64,000 bases of DNA from Pseudomonas sivasensis (GCF_013778505.1 NZ_JAAOWU010000008.1:62001-126000), one strand, 5' to 3'. Numbered from the stretch's first letter, positions 1 to 7,939 are shown. The notes: generated by a model from the letters alone, not told the origin. Translations and numbers: made by a program.

Positions 1-2
1 CA

Positions 3-935
3 CCGGAGGGTGGCATTGGCTTTTTTGAGCGACCCGCTTCGCCACAACGCGATCCGGATACGCTGGCACAATATGAAGCCAACGTCATCAACGCTAAATA
101 CTCGGAAGCAACCAGCTTCCCGGAAGGTTTCAAACACCTGAGCCCCGATACGGTTCCTGGCTACAAGCCGTCCATGGGGGTACAGGAAATCGAGGACCTT
201 ATTGCAACGTCCAACTTTTCAACAGAGCAAATCGGCAGTCTTGTGCGCCAGCGAGAAAGACTTTTGTTGGCCCATACTCAACGCAGCGCACAGATATTCC
301 AGCGTGAAGTCACCGCCGCCGGTGGAACCACCCGAGGCATGCCGCAAACGTATTACCTGAGCCAGACCAGCCCTGACATTGCCGGTGAATGTGCGGCCCT
401 TTCCACCGCCATGGGCCTGGCGCTGCTCGAAGGCAATGAAGACACGCTGCTCGACAACCTGGTATTTGCCATGGCAAACCCGGAAGCTGAAAACTCAGCC
501 AAATTCATCAGAAACCTTTCAAGCCTGCAGTCCACCGTCGGCAACGAGCTGGGATTTCATAGCAGTGCCGTGGGTAACCCGATTTCTTATAAGTCGATCA
601 TTAAAGAATTGAGCGAAGCCACTTCCTCAAAGACGCTGATGATCAGCAGCACTAACCATGGAATGCTTGCGGGCGTGAAGATCGACCCCACGGGCATCAC
701 CCCAAAGAGCTGGTTTTTTTACGACCCCAACTACGGCAAAGCGATATTCCCCACACAAGAATCAATGGCCAAGGGCCTGGAAAAGACCCTTAGCAACGGC
801 ATCACCGGCAAAAACCTCGATGCATTTGGTACGATCCTGACCGGAAAAAAATACAAAGTCAGTGCCTTTGATGCCGACGTGGTTGCCAGCAAATTCAATA
901 TCGATCGTGTCAGGGGATTAACCCAGCCTATCTGA
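3..935 (+). CDS. C-terminal part of a large toxin-like protein with a YopT/C58-like cysteine protease domain (5' end outside window)
   Basis: The reading frame is open to the first base of the window, and the residues before the first ATG (174) read as normal protein, so this is the tail of a longer gene. Counting from that ATG, a papain-fold triad can be proposed: Cys73 in GECAALS, His162 in NHGML and Asp184 in FYDPNYG. The same order and local motifs occur in C58 (YopT-type) cysteine proteases, which are found in type III effectors and as modules of very large bacterial toxins. There is no ribosome binding site before 174, which supports an upstream start. A stop at 933-935 ends the gene, and a non-coding stretch separates it from patB. 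The fold assignment rests on motif spacing only, and other papain-like effector families remain possible. Confidence 0.6.
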   Translation, partial: PEGGIGFFERPASPQRDPDTLAQYEANVINAKYSEATSFPEGFKHLSPDTVPGYKPSMGVQEIEDLIATSNFSTEQIGSLVRQRERLLLAHTQRSAQIFQREVTAAGGTTRGMPQTYYLSQTSPDIAGECAALSTAMGLALLEGNEDTLLDNLVFAMANPEAENSAKFIRNLSSLQSTVGNELGFHSSAVGNPISYKSIIKELSEATSSKTLMISSTNHGMLAGVKIDPTGITPKSWFFYDPNYGKAIFPTQESMAKGLEKTLSNGITGKNLDAFGTILTGKKYKVSAFDADVVASKFNIDRVRGLTQPI

Positions 936-1061
936 TAAAAACCCGTCTATTTGCGCACGGCCAGGCAAAAGGTTTTCAACACCATGGCCGTCGCGCAGGG
1001 CATATGACTTGATTGGGAGAACCACGGCCTTTGGGCCCGGCCTCCATACAATTATTCAATT

Positions 1062-1085
1062 AATGGCGCTAGAATCAGCGCCATT
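1062..1085. promoter_or_regulatory. Dyad with embedded -10-like TAGAAT upstream of patB
   Basis: AATGGCGCT (1062-1070) and AGCGCCATT (1077-1085) are perfect 9-bp inverted arms around AGAATC. TAGAAT at 1070-1075 resembles a sigma-70 -10 box, so the dyad could be an operator over the promoter of the gene at 1118. No T-tract follows, so a terminator for the upstream gene is less likely. No clear -35 box was identified. Confidence 0.35.
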
Positions 1086-1117
1086 CTTGCACCCGCCCCC
1101 CTGACACGAGCCCCTCC

Positions 1118-2263
1118 ATGAGCTTTGATTTCGACACGATCCACCCTCGCCTCGGCACCGGCAGCACCAAGTGGAACCGCTACCCGGCCGACGTGCTGCC
1201 AATGTGGATCGCCGACATGGACATCGCAGCGCCGCCCGCCTTGCTGCAAGCCCTGCACGAGCGCCTGGACCAACAGATTCTCGGCTACAGCGTGGCCGGC
1301 CCGGATGTGCGTGAAGCCATCGTGGCCGACCTGTGGGCAAAGTACGCCTGGCGCGTGCAGCCCGAAGAGTTGCTGTTTTTGCCCGGCGTCGAACCCGGTT
1401 TCAATATGGCGCTGCATGCCTTTGTAAAACCGGACCAGCCGGTGGTACTGCAAACCCCAAATTATCGTCCGATTCGCCTGGCGCCAGGCAACTGGAACCT
1501 ACCGCGCATCGAAGTGCCGTTCCAATCGACCGACGGTGAATACATCACCCCAATGCCCGCCATGCGCGAAGCACTGACCGGCGCCGGCGCCTTGCTGTTG
1601 AGCAACCCGCACAACCCCATCGGCAAGGTTTTCCCCCGCGAAGAGCTGCTGGCCTTGGCCACTGCCTGTCTGGAAAACGATGCGTTGATCATCAGCGACG
1701 AAATCCACGCAGAACTGTGCTTCGACGGTCGTCGCCACATCCCCACCGCAAGCCTCAGCCCCGAGATTGCCCAGCGCACCATCACGCTGATGTCGGCGAG
1801 CAAGGCCTACAACGTGGCCGGCTTGAAGACCTGCTTTGCCGTGATCCAGAACGCCGAGATCCGCGAGCGCTTCAACCAGGCCCGCTGCGGCATGGTCGAC
1901 AGCGTCAGCCCCCTAGGCCTGGAAGCCACCCGCGCGGCCTACAGCCAGTGCGGCCAATGGCTGGATGCATTGAAGCAGTACCTGCAAGCCAACCGCGATT
2001 ACCTGCTCGACGCCGTGCAAACGCGCTTGCCGGGCGTGGTGATGCATGCGCCGCAAGGCACCTTCCTTGCTTGGCTCGATTGCAGCGCCCTGGGCATGGA
2101 TGACCCGCAGCAGTTTTTCCTGGAACAGGCCAAGGTCGGGTTGAGTGCGGGTATCGAATTCGGGGATGACAGCCAGCAGTTCGTGCGCCTGAACTTCGGT
2201 TGCCCGAGGGCGATGCTGGAAGAGGGTCTGCAGCGCATGGAGCGCAGTTTGCGCAACCGCTGA
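1118..2263 (+). CDS. patB: MalY/PatB family PLP-dependent C-S lyase (cystathionine beta-lyase type)
   Basis: A fold-type I aminotransferase-like enzyme of 381 aa, the usual length for PatB/MalY proteins. The N-terminus carries the family pattern TKWNRYP followed by PMWIADMD. SNPHNPIG and SDEIHAEL are the cofactor-contacting motifs, and Lys229 in SASKAYNVAGLK is the predicted PLP Schiff-base lysine. Family members cleave cystathionine or cysteine conjugates to a thiol, pyruvate and ammonia. The gene precedes an SsuF-like molbindin and a sulfonate-type importer, so a role in organosulfur turnover is plausible. The exact substrate (cystathionine or cysteine-S-conjugates) cannot be decided from sequence. 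Confidence 0.85.
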   Translation: MSFDFDTIHPRLGTGSTKWNRYPADVLPMWIADMDIAAPPALLQALHERLDQQILGYSVAGPDVREAIVADLWAKYAWRVQPEELLFLPGVEPGFNMALHAFVKPDQPVVLQTPNYRPIRLAPGNWNLPRIEVPFQSTDGEYITPMPAMREALTGAGALLLSNPHNPIGKVFPREELLALATACLENDALIISDEIHAELCFDGRRHIPTASLSPEIAQRTITLMSASKAYNVAGLKTCFAVIQNAEIRERFNQARCGMVDSVSPLGLEATRAAYSQCGQWLDALKQYLQANRDYLLDAVQTRLPGVVMHAPQGTFLAWLDCSALGMDDPQQFFLEQAKVGLSAGIEFGDDSQQFVRLNFGCPRAMLEEGLQRMERSLRNR

Positions 2264-2278
2264 AGCGCGCAAAAAATG

Positions 2279-2301
2279 GCCCCCGCTGCAAAGGCGGGGG
2301 C
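2279..2301 (-). terminator. Rho-independent terminator of the molbindin gene
   Basis: GCCCCCGC (2279-2286) pairs perfectly with GCGGGGGC (2294-2301) across a 7-nt loop. Read on the minus strand, the stem is followed by CATTTTTT, so it terminates the gene ending at 2308. It lies between convergent genes and may also block read-through from patB. Confidence 0.8.
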
Positions 2302-2307
2302 TGGCGT

Positions 2308-2523
2308 TTACAACTTGGCGATAGACACTTCAGTGGACTTCACGAAGGCAATCACTTCGCTGCCCACTTTCAATTCCAGGTCACGCACCGAACGGGTGGT
2401 GATGACGGACGTCACGATGCCGGACGCGGTTTGCACGTCGATTTCCGACACCACTTCGCCCAGCAGAATCTCTTTGATCACGCCCTTGAATTGGTTGCGC
2501 ACGTTGATCGCTTTAATGGTCAT
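2308..2523 (-). CDS. Molbindin-like TOBE (Mop) domain protein, SsuF-like
   Basis: A 71-aa single TOBE/Mop domain protein starting MTIKAINVRNQFKG and containing EIDVQTASGIVTSVIT, the classic molbindin core. Such proteins form small oligomers that bind molybdate or similar oxyanions. The ATG at 2523 is chosen because AAGGA lies just upstream at normal spacing. A longer frame exists but would add a tail absent from molbindins. In P. putida an SsuF molbindin belongs to the sulfonate operon ssuEADCBF (established knowledge). Here the gene is divergent from a sulfonate-type ABC importer, which supports an SsuF-like role, but a general molybdate-binding role cannot be excluded. Confidence 0.85.
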   Translation of the reverse strand: MTIKAINVRNQFKGVIKEILLGEVVSEIDVQTASGIVTSVITTRSVRDLELKVGSEVIAFVKSTEVSIAKL

Positions 2524-2604
2524 GTCGGGTTTCCTTTTGGCTGTTGGGTCAATCCGCACGAATGCGCAGGCCCTCAAAGTGCGCTATCCGAGAGAACATT
2601 AAAA

Positions 2605-2630
2605 GGAATATATAACTCTTTATTTATTCC
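2605..2630. promoter_or_regulatory. AT-rich inverted repeat in the divergent promoter region
   Basis: GGAATA (2605-2610) and TATTCC (2625-2630) flank a 14-bp AT-rich core inside the 319-bp region between the molbindin (start 2523) and the substrate-binding protein gene (start 2843). It could be a binding site for a sulfur-starvation regulator such as CysB, but no specific match to a known site can be claimed. Confidence 0.3.
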
Positions 2631-2738
2631 ATAAAAACATATGAAAACTGTTGCTCAGGAAACATCGGTTCAACAATTTGCCACCTCCTGCAACAACCGC
2701 ACATGCCCCTGACCCGGTAAATCCGGGCTCCTGCCCGA

Positions 2739-2754
2739 TGGCACAGAGACTGCA
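2739..2754 (+). promoter_or_regulatory. Candidate sigma-54 (-24/-12) promoter
   Basis: TGGCAC at 2739-2744, five bases, then CTGCA at 2750-2754. GG and GC are spaced exactly as in the TGGCAC-N5-TTGCA consensus, with one mismatch. It lies about 90 bp upstream of the importer start. Just upstream is a short CCCGG/CCGGG dyad. SfnR-type sigma-54 activators control organosulfur genes in Pseudomonas (established knowledge), which fits the downstream operon. Confidence 0.5.
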
Positions 2755-2842
2755 TATTCCTGTAAAGCATGATTGAGCGCACCCAATCAGTTTTCTGAAT
2801 ATAAGAAAAACCTTCTCTCAACGCCTTGTCCGGAGCTGTTCC

Positions 2843-3814
2843 ATGAAACCCTTCACCCAACGTCTACTCGGCGCCTGCGCCCTCGCCTTATGCCTGCAAC
2901 CGCAGGTATTCGCGGCCGAAACCGACCCCGCCGAAGTCAACCTCGACTACGCCTACTACTCGCCGGTCAGCCTGGTGCTCAAGCACTTCGGCTGGCTGGA
3001 ACAGGCCCTGCCCCACAGCAAGGTCAGCTGGGTACTGAGCCAAGGCAGCAACCGGTCCCTGGAATACCTCAACAGCGGCGGCGTGGATTTCGCGTCGTCC
3101 GCCAGCTTGTCCGCCGTACTGAGCCGGGCCAACGGCAGCCCGATCAAATCGGTGTATGTTTACAGCCGCGCGGAATGGACCGCACTGGTGGTGCGCAAGG
3201 ACTCGCCACTCAACAGCGTCAACGACCTCAAGGGCAAGAAAATCGCCGCCACCAAAGGCACCGACCCTTACCTGTTCACCCTGCGCAGTCTGCAACAGGC
3301 CGGGCTGAAAAAAGACGACGTGGAGTTGGTGCACCTGCAACACCCGGACGGCCGCACCGCTCTGGAAAAGGGTGACGTGGACGCCTGGGCCGGTCTCGAT
3401 CCACACATGGCCGCCAGTCAAATCCAGGCCGGTTCGCGCCTGCTTTACCGCAACAAGGACTTCAACAGCTATGGCGTGGTGAGCGTCACCGAGAAGTTCG
3501 CCAAGGCGCACCCACAGACCATCACCAAGGTGTTGGGCGCTTATGAAAAAGCGCGTGACTGGGCAGTGAAGCACCCGGATGAATTCGCCAAGTTGCTGGC
3601 CGACGAATCCGGGCTGCCATTGGAAGTGGCCAAGCTGCAATTGTCGCGCACTGACCTGAGCACGCCGTTGTTGAGCGCCAAGGATGTGCAGTCTTCCAAG
3701 GCGGCGGCGCCGATTCTGGTGTCCGAGGAATTGGTGCGCCGTGGGGTGAATGTGGACCAGGTGATCGATCAACTGATCGACCCTTCGTTTGGCCAAACTC
3801 TGCCGCAGCAGTAA
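2843..3814 (+). CDS. ABC transporter periplasmic substrate-binding protein, aliphatic sulfonate/SsuA-like
   Basis: A 323-aa secreted protein with a Sec signal peptide (hydrophobic core LLGACALALCL, likely cleavage after VFA at about residue 24). The mature part is a NMT1/SsuA-type periplasmic binding fold: YAYYSPVSLVLKHFGW, SGGVDFASSASLSAV, then DLKGKKIAATKGTDPYLF. It is first in a three-gene operon with a permease (10-nt gap) and an ATPase. Family members bind alkanesulfonates, taurine, nitrate or thiamine precursors. The neighbouring molbindin and C-S lyase favour an organosulfur ligand. The exact ligand is not readable from the sequence. Confidence 0.85.
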   Translation: MKPFTQRLLGACALALCLQPQVFAAETDPAEVNLDYAYYSPVSLVLKHFGWLEQALPHSKVSWVLSQGSNRSLEYLNSGGVDFASSASLSAVLSRANGSPIKSVYVYSRAEWTALVVRKDSPLNSVNDLKGKKIAATKGTDPYLFTLRSLQQAGLKKDDVELVHLQHPDGRTALEKGDVDAWAGLDPHMAASQIQAGSRLLYRNKDFNSYGVVSVTEKFAKAHPQTITKVLGAYEKARDWAVKHPDEFAKLLADESGLPLEVAKLQLSRTDLSTPLLSAKDVQSSKAAAPILVSEELVRRGVNVDQVIDQLIDPSFGQTLPQQ

Positions 3815-3824
3815 GGGGCGTTTG

Positions 3825-4652
3825 ATGAGCAGCAAAAGCCAAGCATTGCCCCTGCCGGTACCCGTGGTCAGCCAGCGCAGCGCCTGGCCACGGCGGTTAA
3901 AAGGTCTGGTCTTGCCGGTGCTGATCCTCTTGATCCTGGAAGTGGTCGTACGGGTGGGCTGGCTGCCTTCCTACCAGATGCCTGCGCCCAGCGAGATCGC
4001 CGTGACCCTCACCGACCTGGCCGAAGGCGTGTTGTGGAAACACATCAGCGCCAGCCTCGCACGGGTGCTGCTGGGCTTTGCCATCGGCGCTAGCCTGGCC
4101 CTGGTGTTCGCCGCCTGGGTCGGTTTGAGCCGTGAAGCCGAAGCCTACCTGGAGCCGACCTTTGCCGGCCTGCGTTCGATCCCGAGCCTAGCCTGGGTAC
4201 CCCTGTTGCTGCTGTGGCTGGGCATCGATGAAACCTCCAAGGTTGTGCTGATTGCCATTGGCGCGTTTTTCCCGGTGTACCTCAATGGCGTCGCGGCGAT
4301 TCGCGACATCGACCGTAAGCTGGTGGAAGTCGGGCAAATGTACGGTTTCAGTCGCCGCCGCCTGGTGCGGCGCGTCCTGTTGCCCGCCGCCCTGCCCGGC
4401 CTGTTCACCGGACTGCGCAGTGGTTTGAGCCTGGCGTGGATGTTCCTCGTGGCGGCCGAGCTGATAGCGGCGACTAAAGGTTTGGGTTACCTGCTCAGCG
4501 ATGGGCGGGAAACCTCGCGACCCGACATTGTGCTGGCCGCCATTATCGTGTTGGCGCTGCTGGGCAAGATCAGCGACGGCCTGCTCGCGGCGCTGGAGAA
4601 ACGCTGCCTCGCCTGGCGCGACACCTTCACTGGCCAAGGAGCGGAACAATGA
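3825..4652 (+). CDS. ABC transporter permease, SsuC/TauC-like
   Basis: A 275-aa inner-membrane permease of the BPD_transp_1 type with about six membrane segments. The coupling region is visible at EVGQMYGFSRRRLVRRVLLPAALPG's core, EVGQMYG, followed by the conserved LPAALPGLFTGLR. The start at ATG 3825 is preferred over an in-frame upstream ATG because it has a GGGG ribosome binding site and does not overlap the gene before it. It pairs with the ATPase at 4649, whose ATG overlaps this stop by four bases (ATGA), indicating translational coupling. Its role is to form the translocation channel for the ligand captured by the protein encoded at 2843. Confidence 0.87.
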   Translation: MSSKSQALPLPVPVVSQRSAWPRRLKGLVLPVLILLILEVVVRVGWLPSYQMPAPSEIAVTLTDLAEGVLWKHISASLARVLLGFAIGASLALVFAAWVGLSREAEAYLEPTFAGLRSIPSLAWVPLLLLWLGIDETSKVVLIAIGAFFPVYLNGVAAIRDIDRKLVEVGQMYGFSRRRLVRRVLLPAALPGLFTGLRSGLSLAWMFLVAAELIAATKGLGYLLSDGRETSRPDIVLAAIIVLALLGKISDGLLAALEKRCLAWRDTFTGQGAEQ

Positions 4653-5365
4653 GTGCGCCGTCGTTATTGGACATCCATGTGGTGCGTAAAAGCTTCGCCA
4701 GCACCACCGTATTGAAAGACGTGCGCCTGGCCTTGCAGCCTCGCGAAGCGGTAAGCCTGCTGGGTCCCAGTGGCTGCGGCAAAAGTACCTTGCTGCGGAT
4801 CGTCGCCGGTTTGGAAACGGACTTCCAGGGCGAACTGCGCAGCCCCGACGGCCAAGTGGCCTTTGTGTTCCAGGAACCGCGGCTGATGCCATGGCTCACG
4901 GTAGAACAGAACATCGGCTTCAGTGATGACAACCACTACGACAAAGCCTGGGTCTCACAGTTGATCGAGGAAGTCGGCCTTAAGGGCTTCGCCCAGGCGC
5001 TACCCAAAGCGTTGTCAGGTGGGATGGCGCAGCGGGTGGCGATCGCTCGCGGCCTGTATTCACGCCCCCAGGTGTTGTTGCTGGATGAGCCGTTCAGCGC
5101 GGTGGATGCCTTCACCCGCATGAAACTGCAGGACTTGCTGCTGCAACTGGCGGCGCATCACGCCATCGCTTTATTACTGGTGACCCATGATGTGGACGAG
5201 GCGCTGTACCTGAGTGACCGGGTGCTGGTGATGGACAACCGGCCCAGCAGCATTCGCCAGGAACTGGCGGTCGACTTGCCGCACCCGAGGGATCGGCGTG
5301 ACCCGCTGCTGGCGCAGCTCAAGGCGCTGGCCTTGACCGAGTTGCAGCGGGCCCATGTGATCTGA
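4649..5365 (+). CDS. ABC transporter ATP-binding protein, SsuB/TauB-like
   Basis: A 238-aa nucleotide-binding subunit. Walker A is GPSGCGKST near residue 40, the Q-loop is FVFQEPRLMPWLTV, the signature is LSGGMAQRVAIARG, Walker B is VLLLDEPFSAVD and the H-loop is LLVTHDVDEAL. QEPRLMPW is typical of the nitrate/sulfonate/taurine ATPase family. It is coupled to the permease by a 4-nt overlap and ends the operon, with a REP-type hairpin 48 bp downstream. Confidence 0.88.
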   Translation: MSAPSLLDIHVVRKSFASTTVLKDVRLALQPREAVSLLGPSGCGKSTLLRIVAGLETDFQGELRSPDGQVAFVFQEPRLMPWLTVEQNIGFSDDNHYDKAWVSQLIEEVGLKGFAQALPKALSGGMAQRVAIARGLYSRPQVLLLDEPFSAVDAFTRMKLQDLLLQLAAHHAIALLLVTHDVDEALYLSDRVLVMDNRPSSIRQELAVDLPHPRDRRDPLLAQLKALALTELQRAHVI

Positions 5366-5413
5366 GGACTACTCGTAACCCGAGACGAGCGAGGTTTTCA
5401 TGGCCCACAGGTT

Positions 5414-5439
5414 GTTGTGGCGAGCCCGCTCGCCACAAC
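5414..5439. repeat. REP-like hairpin between convergent genes
   Basis: GTTGTGGCGAG (5414-5424) and CTCGCCACAAC (5429-5439) are perfect arms around CCCG. It lies between the stop of the importer operon and the stop of the fecR-like gene. It is probably a Pseudomonas intergenic palindrome that may also protect both transcripts; there is no T-tract on either side. Confidence 0.6.
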
Positions 5440-5444
5440 GCGCA

Positions 5445-6359
5445 TCACGCCTTGCGCAGGCTCACCCAATAACGCGTTCGGTATTGCACGTCCAGCGCCA
5501 GGGTCGAGGCCAGCAGGTTGAGAATGCGGTCGGTGTCATCCAGGCGGAAACTGCCGGTCACCCGTAGCGTTTCCAGGCGCGGCTCCCAGCGCAACACGCC
5601 AGGGCGATAGCGCTCCAGCTCACGAAGGAAGTCCCCCAGTGGCTGGTTCTGCGCGGTCAGTACACCGTCGCGCCAGCCCAGTTGCAGCACATCAAACAAC
5701 GCCCGGGCACCCAGGCCGCCGGCCTTGAACGGCGCTTGCTGGCCTGCTTGCAAGGTCGCCATCTGGCCGCTCAGGTCGCGCACCTGAACCGTGCCCTTGA
5801 GCACCGAGACCAGACAACCGGACGCCAGTTGCCGTATGCACACGTCAGCGTGACTGACGAGCAATTGGCCGTAGCGGGTTTGCACCGTCATCGCCGCCGC
5901 GCCCGGCACCGTCAGCGCCAGTTCACCGTCGACCAAGCTGACCCGTCGCTGGGCCATATCTACGTCTACCGCCGTGGCGGTGTTGAGTTGCAGGCTGGCA
6001 CCATCGGCCAGCGGCAGGCGCTTGCGCTCGCCAGTAGCGGTACGCAGGTCGGCACGCCAAGTGTCGATGGGTAATTGCCGGCTGATCAGCCACGCCGTCG
6101 GCAACAGTGCCGCCACACCCAACGCACGCTTGAGCACCGCACGCCGTCCAAGTTGCGGGCGGTCGAGGCTGGCCATGGCCAGAGCCTGGGGCAAAGCGCT
6201 GAAGCGTTGGCGCAGGGATTGGGCTTTCTGCCAAGTCTGTTCATGCTGGGGATGGCTGTCGCGCCAGTGCTGCAGCGCGGCATGATCACGCTCGGTGGCG
6301 GCGCCGGACTCCAGCAGCGCCAGCCACTGGGCAGCAGCGCGGGCGACGTCGCGGCTCAA
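5445..6359 (-). CDS. FecR-type transmembrane anti-sigma/sensor protein
   Basis: A 304-aa FecR-family protein. The N-terminal cytoplasmic DUF4880 region carries AAQWLALLESG and HPQHEQTWQKA. A membrane segment lies near ALGVAALLPTAWLIS, and the periplasmic FecR domain includes TATGERKRLPLADGASLQL and VLKGTVQVRDL. These proteins relay siderophore occupancy of a TonB receptor to an ECF sigma factor. The start is taken as TTG 6359, which overlaps the sigma factor stop as TTGA and has GGTGGAG upstream. An upstream TTG at 6377 is possible. No receptor with a signalling domain lies next to it. Confidence 0.83.
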   Translation of the reverse strand: MSRDVARAAAQWLALLESGAATERDHAALQHWRDSHPQHEQTWQKAQSLRQRFSALPQALAMASLDRPQLGRRAVLKRALGVAALLPTAWLISRQLPIDTWRADLRTATGERKRLPLADGASLQLNTATAVDVDMAQRRVSLVDGELALTVPGAAAMTVQTRYGQLLVSHADVCIRQLASGCLVSVLKGTVQVRDLSGQMATLQAGQQAPFKAGGLGARALFDVLQLGWRDGVLTAQNQPLGDFLRELERYRPGVLRWEPRLETLRVTGSFRLDDTDRILNLLASTLALDVQYRTRYWVSLRKA

Positions 6360-6874
6360 AGCTCCACCAGCAGGCAATGTTCATACGCCTGGGCCATGTA
6401 GCGCTTGATCGTGCGTTCGGACACCTCAAGCCGTTCGGCAATCTCGCGATACCCCAGACCCTCCAACTGGCTCCATAGAAAGGCGCGGCGTACAAGCACC
6501 GGCAAGCCATCGAGCAACTCATCCAGGGCTTGCAGGGTTTCCAGCATCAGCCAGCGCTGTTCGGGGGACGGCACGCAAGCTTCGGGCAAGCTGGCCAGGG
6601 CGTTCAGATACGCCTGTTCCAGGCTGCGGCGCTGATGGAAGTTCACCAGCAGGCGCTTACCGACCGTCACCAGGTACGCCCGCGGCTCCTGCATCTGTGC
6701 AATCGGCTGCGCACTGGCCAGTACGCGCAGAAACGTATCCTGGCTCAGGTCGGCCGCATCCCAGGCATTGCCCAGGCGCCGCCGCAGCCAGCTTTCCAGC
6801 CAACTGCGATGGTCGCGGTATAGGCTCGATAGCGTCAGTTCGGGGGCGTGCGTGGGGACAACAGCATCATTCAT
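6356..6874 (-). CDS. FecI-type ECF sigma factor
   Basis: A 172-aa ECF sigma factor. Region 2 reads SWLRRRLGNAWDAADLSQDTFLRVL and region 4 has the helix-turn-helix EGLGYREIAERLEVSERTIKRYMAQA; only short cores of each are needed to recognise the iron-starvation subgroup (DLSQDTFLR, YREIAERL). The ATG at 6874 is used; a TTG 33 bp upstream keeps the frame open. A Fur-box-like sequence lies about 35 bp upstream, so iron repression is expected. It is the first gene of the fecI-fecR pair, overlapping fecR by 4 bp. Confidence 0.88.
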   Translation of the reverse strand: MNDAVVPTHAPELTLSSLYRDHRSWLESWLRRRLGNAWDAADLSQDTFLRVLASAQPIAQMQEPRAYLVTVGKRLLVNFHQRRSLEQAYLNALASLPEACVPSPEQRWLMLETLQALDELLDGLPVLVRRAFLWSQLEGLGYREIAERLEVSERTIKRYMAQAYEHCLLVEL

Positions 6875-6906
6875 GGCAACAACCTGCACGGCGCGATTGA
6901 GTCTCA

Positions 6907-6919
6907 AATGAGATTCATT
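6907..6919. promoter_or_regulatory. Fur-box-like site upstream of the fecI-type gene
   Basis: AATGAGATTCATT matches the core of the Fur consensus AATGATAATCATT at 11 of 13 positions. It lies just upstream of the sigma factor start at 6874, where Fur-Fe(II) would repress transcription. The match was made by eye. Confidence 0.6.
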
Positions 6920-6965
6920 CTATTTAATATCGTGCCGGGACACCATGATCTTTTCAACCTCGCGT

Positions 6966-7907
6966 TTACAGCATCGCCGCCCTCTGCCGCAGCAGGTCAA
7001 TAAACAAGCCCAGTTCGCGGCTCACCCCCTCGCCCTTGCGCAACAAGATGCCAAACGGCGCCAGCCGCACGTCCAGGGCCACCGGCAGCGCGACCACCAG
7101 GCCCATTTTCAGATAATCACGCAAGGCACTTTCCGACAGCACCATCACCGCGTCCGTCAGTTGGATCAACTGCTGCATGGAGTACACCGAGCTGCATTCG
7201 ATGATGTCCGCCGGGCTTGGCAGCGCCAGGTCTTGCAGGGCCTGGTCGAAACCGATGCGCGCCGGGCTTGTTTGCGGTTGCAGGATCCACGGCCAGTCGC
7301 GCACCAGCTCTGCCAGGGATAGCCGGCCGCGTCGGACCAATGGGTGGCCGGCATGCACCACCACCAGCAGGCGCTCGTTGCCCAGGGGTTCGAAGCTGTA
7401 GTGCTCGCTGTCGGTGGCGGCGGTGCGCCGGGAGATGGCCAGGTCGATGCGCCCCTGCTCCAGCAGTTGGATCACCTGGTCGCTGGTGTCGCCCATGATG
7501 CGGATACGCAGTTGCGGATTGAGCGCCTTGATCTGCGCAATGCAGTCCATCACCAAGTCCGGCGCGGCGCCCATGATGGTGCCGATGGACAAGTAGCCAT
7601 ACCCGCCCTGCTGGCGCGCCATCAGGTCTTCGGCGCAACGGTCGAGGCCACTCAGCGCCGACTCGGCAAAGTTGATCAGTTGCTGGCCCAGCGCCGTTGG
7701 CCGCATCCCCCGTGGCAAGCGCTCGAACAGGTCGCAGCCGAACATATCTTCAATCTCGCGCAGCATGCGCGTGGCCGCCGGTTGCGACATGTTCAGGGCC
7801 TGGGATGCACGGTGCAGGTTCTGACTGGAACTGAGCGCTACCAGCATATGCAGATGCTTGTAGCGCAGGCGGTTGAACAAGCTGCGGGAGAGGACGGGAC
7901 TACTCAT
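6966..7907 (-). CDS. LysR-family regulator, predicted controller of the L-rhamnose cluster
   Basis: A 313-aa LysR protein. The winged helix-turn-helix is at residues 15-75 (LHMLVALSSSQNLHRASQAL, then MSQPAATRMLREIE). The C-terminal effector domain begins near residue 100 and resembles the GbpR/sugar-acid responsive subgroup. The ATG at 7907 has AAGGA upstream. It is divergent from the MFS transporter at 8023 across 115 bp that contain a perfect T-N11-A palindrome. Position suggests control of the rhamnose genes by a pathway intermediate such as L-rhamnonate or KDR, which is inference. AraC-type RhaR/RhaS regulators are not present here. Confidence 0.85.
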   Translation of the reverse strand: MSSPVLSRSLFNRLRYKHLHMLVALSSSQNLHRASQALNMSQPAATRMLREIEDMFGCDLFERLPRGMRPTALGQQLINFAESALSGLDRCAEDLMARQQGGYGYLSIGTIMGAAPDLVMDCIAQIKALNPQLRIRIMGDTSDQVIQLLEQGRIDLAISRRTAATDSEHYSFEPLGNERLLVVVHAGHPLVRRGRLSLAELVRDWPWILQPQTSPARIGFDQALQDLALPSPADIIECSSVYSMQQLIQLTDAVMVLSESALRDYLKMGLVVALPVALDVRLAPFGILLRKGEGVSRELGLFIDLLRQRAAML

Positions 7908-7922
7908 AAATTCCTTATTACC

Positions 7923-7939
7923 GATACCCTGAGGGTATC
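7923..7939. promoter_or_regulatory. Perfect 17-bp palindrome with T-N11-A motif, likely LysR operator
   Basis: GATACCCT-G-AGGGTATC has perfect 8-bp arms around one base. It contains T-N11-A (TACCCTGAGGGTA), the classical LysR half-site geometry, and lies between the divergent LysR gene and the first gene of the rhamnose cluster. Confidence 0.6.

Noticed and set aside
30..57. Sequence resembling the REP hairpin arm at 5425-5441 (CCCGCTTCGCCACAACGCG)
   Set aside because: It lies inside an uninterrupted reading frame that continues coherently on both sides, has no second arm, and differs by an extra T; chance or an old insertion into coding sequence cannot be told apart.
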